Assembly (NCBI GenBank): GCA_036496265.1
Contig: DASXLL010000392.1
Location: forward strand, 1-48,269
DNA length: 48,269 nucleotides
Direction of reading: 5' to 3'
Origin: CAYLLN01 sp036496265
Lineage (GTDB): Bacteria > Planctomycetota > Planctomycetia > Pirellulales > Pirellulaceae
Shown here: positions 34,864 to 40,391 of the stretch, piece after piece
Position numbering within the stretch: position 1 is the first letter of the stretch
Layout of the letters: every line of letters starts with the position of its first letter
The notes under the pieces: model-generated
Told to the model about the DNA's origin: nothing
Database searches by the model: none
What the model saw: the letters and a program-made list of their open reading frames with translations, nothing else
Made by a program: the position numbers and the translations under genes

Positions 34864-35334
34864 ATGCGTGCCTTGTTAGCTATCGTTGTGCTGTTGATTT
34901 GTCTGGTTGCTGCAACATGGGGGGCGTTTTCAGACGAGTCCCAAATGGCAATTGCTCACCGCATTCCTGTGGCGACGCTGGATGTTGCAAAGGTGTTTAA
35001 GCAGTCTCGTGAGTTTAACGAACAGTGGTCTGAGCTAAGAAAAAAGGCTATGGACCTCGTCACGGACTCACCAAGTAATGGCACGGACGTGTTAGCGAAG
35101 AAGAAAGAGTTTCTCGAAGATGAGGCCCGTATTCACGCTACTATCTACCAAAGGGTAGAGGCGATTGTCGCCGCAATTTGCAAAAAACGTGACGTTGGTC
35201 TAGTAGTACGAGCCAATATTGATGTAATTACTCCGTCTGATCGCGGTGCTGTGTTGCAAATGATGAACCGTCCGGTCATCTTCTCAGCGGTTCCAGACCT
35301 GACTGACGATGTCATTGCCGAAATCAATCGCTAG
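34864..35334 (+). CDS. Skp/OmpH-like periplasmic protein
   Basis: 156 residues. AGGAG sits 8-9 nt upstream of the ATG. A signal peptide spans about residues 1-21 (LLAIVVLLICLVAATWGA). The pattern of OmpH/Skp proteins follows: VATLDVAKVFKQSREFNEQ at the start of the mature chain, a charged helical middle, and a C-terminal RPVIFSAVPDLTDDVIAEIN. Skp-like chaperones hold unfolded outer-membrane proteins. The gene is AT-richer than its neighbours and is flanked by two copies of the diadenylate cyclase 3' end, so it may be a later insertion. Confidence 0.75.
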   Translation: MRALLAIVVLLICLVAATWGAFSDESQMAIAHRIPVATLDVAKVFKQSREFNEQWSELRKKAMDLVTDSPSNGTDVLAKKKEFLEDEARIHATIYQRVEAIVAAICKKRDVGLVVRANIDVITPSDRGAVLQMMNRPVIFSAVPDLTDDVIAEINR

Positions 35335-35386
35335 ATTTGCCCTCCACATTCCCAGGGGATACCACGTCCGCACGTTGCTGTGATGC

Positions 35387-35427
35387 AAAGATCTCGACTA
35401 CGAGCCGCCGACGGACGGGGAGTGAGG
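35387..35427 (+). pseudogene. Relic copy of the diadenylate cyclase 3' end
   Basis: 35387-35409 matches 34724-34746 at 22 of 23 bases and encodes KDLDYEPP (versus KDFDYEPP), ending at a TGA near 35427. It lies directly after the Skp-like gene. Confidence 0.7.
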
Positions 35428-35437
35428 CCGGTGCTCG

Positions 35438-35677
35438 TCACGGAAAGTAGCGGTATAAATCGCGGCGCGGCAGGCAACGCACGAATTCAACTTCGTCTTT
35501 CACGATGAGCAGCCCGAGTCGGTACTGGCCCACCCGAAGGCGATAGCAATTCGGCCAGCCGGCAAGCTTCTTCAGCCCGCTGACTTGATCCAGAGATTTT
35601 GCCGCTTCCACGGCGGTAATTTGACGCTCAATTCTCTCCAGCAGCTTCTTATTCTTAATCGACTTCAAGTCCTGCAC
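35438..35677 (-). CDS. RelE-type toxin, start region disrupted
   Basis: The visible frame gives 79 residues from a GTG at 35677: the RelE/HigB-like core QDLKSIKNKKLLERIERQI, RLRVGQYRLGLLIV and CLPRRDLYRYFP. The family expects about 8 more residues at the N-terminus. In the same frame, the stretch 35701-35678 reads KFSYRTSFV-like, just after the antitoxin's TGA, but has no start codon. A GTG overlapping the antitoxin stop (GTGAAAGTTTAG) is one base out of frame. So the toxin appears frame-broken by one nucleotide, or starts late. It is an mRNA interferase if functional. Confidence 0.75.
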   Translation of the reverse strand: MQDLKSIKNKKLLERIERQITAVEAAKSLDQVSGLKKLAGWPNCYRLRVGQYRLGLLIVKDEVEFVRCLPRRDLYRYFP

Positions 35678-35701
35678 AAAACTTGTGCGGTAGCTAAACT
35701 T

Positions 35702-35911
35702 TCACGGCTTGCCTCGCAAGGCGGCAAACACCTGCTCGCGCGAAGCGCGTTTGGTTTTCAGCCCCTCCTGAATCGCGCGACCCATCGCGGCATCTTCTAA
35801 AACTTCGGCCAAGACCTCGCGCAATACTTCACGCTGCTCCTGCAGTGTTTCCAGCAAGGCCTCTTTCAACGCACTCTTCAGGCTATCGTCCGCGGTGCTG
35901 CGTCTTTTCAT
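35702..35911 (-). CDS. Antitoxin partner of the RelE-type toxin
   Basis: 69 residues, a highly charged helical protein (SALKEALLETLQEQREVLREVLAEVLED) typical of short antitoxin partners. AAGGAG lies 7 nt before the ATG at 35911, one of the better ribosome sites here. The stop TGA (35704-35702) is followed directly by the sequence encoding the toxin. No DNA-binding motif is obvious. Confidence 0.7.
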   Translation of the reverse strand: MKRRSTADDSLKSALKEALLETLQEQREVLREVLAEVLEDAAMGRAIQEGLKTKRASREQVFAALRGKP

Positions 35912-36059
35912 ATTACGGCTCCTTAAGTCGTGGCCACTATTGCTTCAGAATAGCTTCTAATTCCTATGCGTGGCAAATAGCTTAGCTAAGGCGACATGCT
36001 CGATCGTCCGCTCTCATGGGAGATCGCCAAGCGAGGGTTGGCCGCGATGCGTCGAAATT

Positions 36060-36106
36060 CCCCTCATCCCCGGCCCTTCTCCCCGGAGTACCGGGGAGAA
36101 GGGAGC
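36060..36106 (+). repeat. 47-nt repeat, family F5, copy 1
   Basis: CCCCTCATCCCCGGCCCTTC then TCCCCGGAGTACCGGGGAGA and AGGGAGC. The core is a hairpin CTCCCCGGAGTACCGGGGAG. The 364-nt stretch 35912-36275 holds only this and copy 2. Confidence 0.8.
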
Positions 36107-36201
36107 TTGAGGTGGAGGAGTTCAGTCACGCATCAATTTGTTTCTGGCTTTGGCGCTAAATAAAACGAGGCAAGTCATGAGCAAAAGTGCCCCAAATCCG
36201 A

Positions 36202-36248
36202 GCTCCCCTCTACCCGGTACTCCGGGGAGAGGGGCTGGGGGTGAGGGG
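36202..36248 (-). repeat. 47-nt repeat, family F5, copy 2 (inverted)
   Basis: An inverted copy, ending 27 nt before the DUF559 ATG at 36276. If the longer frame from 36177 is used it is translated as SSPLPGTPGRGAGGEG. Confidence 0.8.
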
Positions 36249-36275
36249 CTTGATCGCGCGGGCGCGGACAATTTG

Positions 36276-36626
36276 ATGGAGCCGATCGAGTTCGCCAGGT
36301 TTCAGCGGCGAACGGCAAGAAGTTACGAACAGTTGCTTTGGCAATTCCTGCGGAATCGGCAACGCTGCGGTAAGAAGTTTCGTCGTCAGCATCCGCTTGG
36401 TCACTACACGGCTGATTTTTACTGCGCCGAAGCGAAGCTGGTTGTCGAAGTTGACGGCTCACCGCATCAGACAGCCGAGGGAAAGCAGAAGGATGCCGCG
36501 CGGGATGCTTGGATGAAGTTGCAAGGCATCGAGGTCTTGCGATTCGGTGGCTGGCAGATCGAATTTGAGACGCGACAGGTCATCGAGAGCATTGATGAGG
36601 TATTGCGGCAGCGGCGTGCCCAATAG
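36276..36626 (+). CDS. DUF559 endonuclease-fold protein
   Basis: 116 residues from the ATG at 36276. It is a small restriction-endonuclease-like protein of the DUF559 type (PF04480, related to Vsr): RRQHPLGHYTADFYCAEAKLVVEVDG carries the catalytic-like D and E-x-D, followed by HQTAEGKQKDAARDAWMKLQG. Longer frames start at 36177 and 36138 but run through a repeat (SSPLPGTPGRGAGGEG), so they are unlikely to be the native start. The stop is followed at the very next base by another copy of the same repeat. Function unknown; the repeat flanks suggest a mobile or repeat-associated gene. Confidence 0.85.
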   Translation: MEPIEFARFQRRTARSYEQLLWQFLRNRQRCGKKFRRQHPLGHYTADFYCAEAKLVVEVDGSPHQTAEGKQKDAARDAWMKLQGIEVLRFGGWQIEFETRQVIESIDEVLRQRRAQ

Positions 36627-36673
36627 CCCCTCATCCCCAGCCCTTCTCCCCGGAGTACCGAGGAGAAGGGAGC
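36627..36673 (+). repeat. 47-nt repeat, family F5, copy 3
   Basis: Direct copy of copy 1 with a few changes; it starts one base after the DUF559 stop codon. Confidence 0.8.
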
Positions 36674-36747
36674 TAGAGAATGAATAATGACCCAAAAAAA
36701 TGCGCATTCCCGGCGAAGCTTTGTTGCCGTATCGTCTGCGGCTATGG

Positions 36748-37212
36748 CTACGGCACTAGGGGCGCGGCAGGGTGGCACTGGCGTGTCGCCAGTGCAGATC
36801 GAAGCGATCGATTCCGTACTACGTCGTAGCCAGGGCCCTCTTGCCAGAAGCGAAAGGTGAATTTGCCCGGGCGCTCGCGAATTGTAAGTCGCTGGAGCAA
36901 CGGACTATTTGCAGCTTGCAAATCACGCTTCACGTCGGCGGAGACGGGACGCTTTACGGCCGCTAGAAATCCGGGAATGTTCGGTTCCTTGTCGAGTGGC
37001 AACACGAGCAGATGCACGCGCTCGGGCATAAACACAAATGCCGCCAAGTCGAACCGAAATTGCTCGCCAGCCTCATCCACAGAGCGGCTGAGATATTTTC
37101 GCCAGCCGTCGTTCGTCAGGAGCTTCATTTGGCGGTAACACGAGAATGTAAACTCATGCAGATCCCCCGGCTCGTGATAGTGCTGAATCGTTTTGTGCTT
37201 GCGGCGTTTCAC
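36748..37212 (-). pseudogene. REP-associated tyrosine transposase (RAYT, Y1 family), C-terminally truncated
   Basis: 154 residues from a GTG at 37212. It matches the RAYT/Y1 transposase N-terminal half: HEFTFSCYRQMKLL, FDLAAFVFMPERVHLLVLP and FTFRFWQEGPGYD. The HUH motif reads E-R-V-H where the usual is N/E-H-V-H, so the first catalytic His is replaced by Arg. After FWQEGPGYD the frame runs into a REP palindrome and stops at 36748; the downstream Tyr-bearing helix is missing. It is bracketed by an inverted pair of related palindromes (36770-36807 and 37306-37343). Probably dead in cis. REP transposases normally mobilise such palindromes. Confidence 0.85.
36770..36807 (-). repeat. REP-like palindrome inside the RAYT 3' end
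   Basis: GCACTGGCG TGT CGCCAGTGC stem with flanking GGGTG and GATCGAAGCGA. In inverse orientation it is nearly identical to 37306-37343. Confidence 0.85.
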
Positions 37213-37305
37213 GAGGACATAATAATCGGTTTCTCAGCGACAATCCGTTGTCGAGAAGGGCCTTGAGACGTTCTATTAGAAGACTAACCTGCAGAACAAC
37301 GTCCG

Positions 37306-37343
37306 TCGCTTCGATCGGCACGGGCGACACGGCCGTGCCACCC
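37306..37343 (+). repeat. REP-like palindrome upstream of the RAYT gene
   Basis: TCGCTTCGATCGGCACGGGC then GACACGGCCGTGCCACCC. It is the partner of 36770-36807, with changes on both stem sides. Confidence 0.85.
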
Positions 37344-37394
37344 CGTCACCCCGTCGTCATAAGCGAACCCATCGAGTGGCAGGCAACGAGATGC

Positions 37395-37637
37395 TTAAGC
37401 CGTCGGGGTCGCTTCCGAGGGCACAGACCCCGGCGAACCGAAATCCCGCCCTCGCTCCTCATCAGCCGGGGGCACTCGGAGGGTCGCGGCTTGGTTTTTT
37501 GGCTCTACAAGCCGATCGCCTAAAGCTTCCTGGCGCTTCCGAAGATCGGCGAAGATCGCATTCACGTCAAAGCCGAATTCTGCCGCGAGCTTTTCGCGAA
37601 TTCGATGGATTTCGGCGACAATCGGGTCTTCCCACAT
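37395..37637 (-). CDS. Antitoxin-like protein, second gene of a PIN pair
   Basis: 80 residues. The first ~45 (MWEDPIVAEIHRIREKLAAE..) match the small antitoxin-like proteins that accompany PIN toxins. The C-terminal half looks extended by a low-complexity segment (PPADEERGRDFGSPGSVPSE) that is partly encoded by a GGGTC-type repeat near 37400-37440. It starts 4 nt after the PIN toxin stop codon, i.e. toxin first, antitoxin second. Confidence 0.65.
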   Translation of the reverse strand: MWEDPIVAEIHRIREKLAAEFGFDVNAIFADLRKRQEALGDRLVEPKNQAATLRVPPADEERGRDFGSPGSVPSEATPTA

Positions 37638-37641
37638 GACG

Positions 37642-38112
37642 TTAGACTCCCATCAGTTCTTCGGGCGTACAGATAATTGGCATCCGGTGACCCAACGACT
37701 CACAAACTAATTCTATTCTTCGCGTGATCTGAGCGTTAGCCAAGTGTTTGCAATTCCAGGTAAGCAAATAAGCAACGGAATGAACCGAGCACACTGCAAC
37801 GTGTGCCGCGTCACGAACGGCTTGGCGGGGAAGAATGCCGGCAGTCATGATTGCCTCGGCTAAAGATTTAGCGATTTCCGTGACATTCAGAGCCGGCAAG
37901 TCGCTGACAATCGCGAGTCGCTTTTGTACTTCCGCGGGATCGCCGACTGACGCTTCGTCAATGACGACCTGCGAGATCGAGCACTCAAACTCGCTACGCC
38001 GATTCGCCCACCACTCCTGGGTGGTCTGCTGGTGCCCCGCGACAATCACGTCGCGACTCGGACGAGCTACCAGATAGCTGATGAACGACGTTTCCAAGTA
38101 CACCGATTCCAT
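37642..38112 (-). CDS. PIN-domain toxin
   Basis: 156 residues. The start is the ATG at 38112 with AAGGG 5 nt upstream; a longer frame to 38163 is not supported. PIN-fold signs: VYLETSFISYLVARPSRD at the N-terminus (a Glu where many PIN proteins have Asp), VVIDEASVGDPAEV, and the C-terminal AVRDAAHVAVCSVHSVAYLLTWNCKHLAN followed by CTPEELM. Predicted ribonuclease toxin. The order is toxin-antitoxin. Confidence 0.88.
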   Translation of the reverse strand: MESVYLETSFISYLVARPSRDVIVAGHQQTTQEWWANRRSEFECSISQVVIDEASVGDPAEVQKRLAIVSDLPALNVTEIAKSLAEAIMTAGILPRQAVRDAAHVAVCSVHSVAYLLTWNCKHLANAQITRRIELVCESLGHRMPIICTPEELMGV

Positions 38113-38293
38113 GCTTACCCTTTTCGGCTGTCCGCCCGGCCAGGTCCCCGATGAGTCCTTCATCTGGTACTGCCTCGCCCGTTAGGATTTGCCGGCTGGT
38201 TACCTATCTCCCACCAACCGCAATGGCTATTCTGGCAGGACTTAGCCCATCGGGCCAGCTAATCCTCAGCTTAATAGCCCGCTTGGTAATATT

Positions 38294-39685
38294 ATGAATC
38301 GATCCCAGCCAATTGTTCCATTGAACCGCCGCTCCTTCGTCGCCGGAGCCACAGCCGCGATGGCAACAGTTGCCGCGTCGACATCGGCCGTCGCCGCCAA
38401 CGAAAAAATCAACGTCGGTTTCATCGGTTATGGCCTGATTGGCAAGCGGCATGTGTTGGATTTTCGCGATCAGCCTGATGTAAATATCGTCGCCGTCGCC
38501 GATTGCCACGAAGGACGGCTGAATGAAGCGAAGTCGCTTATCGGCGGGAGGGTGCAGGGCTATCGCGACTTCCGCAAACTGCTGGACGACAAGTCGATCG
38601 ACGCGGTGGTCATTTCGACGCCCGATCATTGGCACGCGCTGATGACAATGCTGGCCTGTAGCGCCGGCAAGGACGTGTATGTCGAAAAGCCGCTCACGCT
38701 GTTTCCCCGCGAGGGGCAGTGGATGATGAAGGTGGCTGGGCGGCATAAGCGGGTGGTTCAGGTCGGGACGCAGCAGCGATCTGGGCCGCATTACGCCAAG
38801 GCGCGGGAGCTGATTCAAAACGGCCATATCGGCAAAATCGTTTCGGTGCGGATGCAATCTTTTCGGAACGTTATGCCCGGCTTCGGCGCCGCCCCAGACG
38901 GTCCGCCGCCGCCCGATTTCGACTGGGATATGTTTCTCGGCCCCGCGCCGCAGCGGCCCTACAACCCGCTCCGCGGCCTCTATCACTTCCGCTGGTTCTG
39001 GGATTATTCCGGCGGCCAGATGACCAATCTTGGCCAGCATTCGCTTGACATCGTCGATTGGTTCCTTGGTCCTCTGGCCGCCAAAAGCGTCACGAGCCTC
39101 GGCGGCCGATTCGCCCTCACCGGCGACGGCGAAACGCCCGACACCCAGGACGCCCTGTTTCAATTTCCGGATTTCACGGCCATTTGGTCGCTGCGAGAAA
39201 CTTCAGCCGGCGAGCCGAGCAACTCATCCTCATTCATCTTCTACGGCACCAAAGGCTCGCTGGCGATTTCGCGCAATGGGTTCACGGTCGCCAGCGACCG
39301 CGCCATTCGCCCCGAAGACGCCGTTCCGCAGTTCACCGATGGCCAGCCCGTCGGCGGCGTCGCCCGCACCCGCAGCGCAGAACCCGCCAAGCTGTGGACC
39401 ACAAACATCACCGACCAAACCGGCAACACGCTCCAGCAATTCCAACTCCACGTCCGCAATTTTCTCGACTGCATCAAAACCCGCCAGCAGCCGATTTCGG
39501 ATCTCGCCAGCGGCCACCGCGTCTCCACGCTCTGCCACCTGGCCAATCTATCTCTACGCCTTGGCCGCGGCCTGGCATGGGACGCGGAAAAGGACATGAT
39601 TCGCGGGGACGTTGAGGCCGCGAAACAACTCGACCGGCCCTACCGCTCGCCGTGGGATGCCGAACTCAAAGCGGTGCTCGGCTAA
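38294..39685 (+). CDS. Gfo/Idh/MocA-family oxidoreductase, Tat-exported
   Basis: 463 residues. The Tat signal is NRRSFVAGATAAMATVAAS, cleaved around residue 36. The NAD(P)-binding half starts VGFIGYGLIGKRH, with a typical DHWHALMTM and KDVYVEKPLTL. The second half follows the family pattern (GQHSLDIVDWFLG, FYGTKGSLAISRNG). It probably acts on sugars or inositols outside the cytoplasm. It shares one base with the next gene (TAATG), so bioD may be translationally coupled. Confidence 0.92.
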   Translation: MNRSQPIVPLNRRSFVAGATAAMATVAASTSAVAANEKINVGFIGYGLIGKRHVLDFRDQPDVNIVAVADCHEGRLNEAKSLIGGRVQGYRDFRKLLDDKSIDAVVISTPDHWHALMTMLACSAGKDVYVEKPLTLFPREGQWMMKVAGRHKRVVQVGTQQRSGPHYAKARELIQNGHIGKIVSVRMQSFRNVMPGFGAAPDGPPPPDFDWDMFLGPAPQRPYNPLRGLYHFRWFWDYSGGQMTNLGQHSLDIVDWFLGPLAAKSVTSLGGRFALTGDGETPDTQDALFQFPDFTAIWSLRETSAGEPSNSSSFIFYGTKGSLAISRNGFTVASDRAIRPEDAVPQFTDGQPVGGVARTRSAEPAKLWTTNITDQTGNTLQQFQLHVRNFLDCIKTRQQPISDLASGHRVSTLCHLANLSLRLGRGLAWDAEKDMIRGDVEAAKQLDRPYRSPWDAELKAVLG

Positions 39686-40389
39686 TGGGAAATCTTGTTT
39701 CCTGTCCCGGCCTCTTCGTCGTCGGCACCGACACCGGCGTCGGCAAAACATACGTCGCCGCGCGGATTGCCACGGCTCTTCATCGCATCGCCAGAAAAGT
39801 CGGCGTCTATAAGCCAGCCGCCAGTGGCTGCCGCCAGATTGATGGCGAACTTGTTTCCGATGACGCGGTTGCGCTGTGGGAAGCCGCCGGCAAGCCGGGA
39901 ACCCTTGATGCTGTTTGTCTCCAGCGTTTCACCGCTCCGCTCGCGCCCCATTTGGCGGCCAGAGAAGAGGGCAAAGAGCTCAACCCCACGCTGCTCCGCC
40001 GTGGTCTGGAATTCTGGCAGCGCACCAGCGAAATCATCATCGTCGAGGGCGCCGGCGGCCTTATGTCACCGCTGGGCGACCATGAATACGTCGCCGACCT
40101 CGCCGCTGGCTTCCGCTTTCCTCTCATCGTCGTCGTTCCCAACCGCATTGGGGCCATCAATAGCGCCCTAACTACGTTGATCGCAGCGGCTGCGAGGCCC
40201 AAACCGCTGTCGGTTGCTGGAATCGTGCTAAATGACCTTTTACCGCCGTCGTCTGATGATCCATCGACGAGCAGTAACCGGCGAGAACTAGAGAAGCGCT
40301 GCGATGTGCCTATTTTGGCGCAACTCTGCTTTGAAGCCGAGCGGTTCGACGCCGCAATCGATTGGATGGCTCTCGCCATCCACGAATAG
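39685..40389 (+). CDS. bioD: Dethiobiotin synthetase
   Basis: 234 residues. It forms dethiobiotin from DAPA, CO2 and ATP. The P-loop GTDTGVGKT spans about residues 14-22. Lys43 in GVYKPAASG fits the substrate/ATP site, and VEGAGGLMSPLGD is the characteristic Mg-binding segment. The length is normal. The start ATG at 39685 overlaps the oxidoreductase stop codon by one base. No other bio gene is nearby. It converges on the cytochrome/WD40 gene with a 2-nt gap between stops. Confidence 0.93.
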   Translation: MGNLVSCPGLFVVGTDTGVGKTYVAARIATALHRIARKVGVYKPAASGCRQIDGELVSDDAVALWEAAGKPGTLDAVCLQRFTAPLAPHLAAREEGKELNPTLLRRGLEFWQRTSEIIIVEGAGGLMSPLGDHEYVADLAAGFRFPLIVVVPNRIGAINSALTTLIAAAARPKPLSVAGIVLNDLLPPSSDDPSTSSNRRELEKRCDVPILAQLCFEAERFDAAIDWMALAIHE

Positions 40390-40391
40390 GC

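Noticed and set aside
36060..36673. CRISPR array
   Set aside because: Three repeat copies only, in mixed orientation, with unequal spacing and a gene between them; no cas gene nearby.
38204..39163. 319-residue open frame antisense to the Gfo/Idh/MocA gene
   Set aside because: Shadow of a clear oxidoreductase with Tat signal and Rossmann motif.
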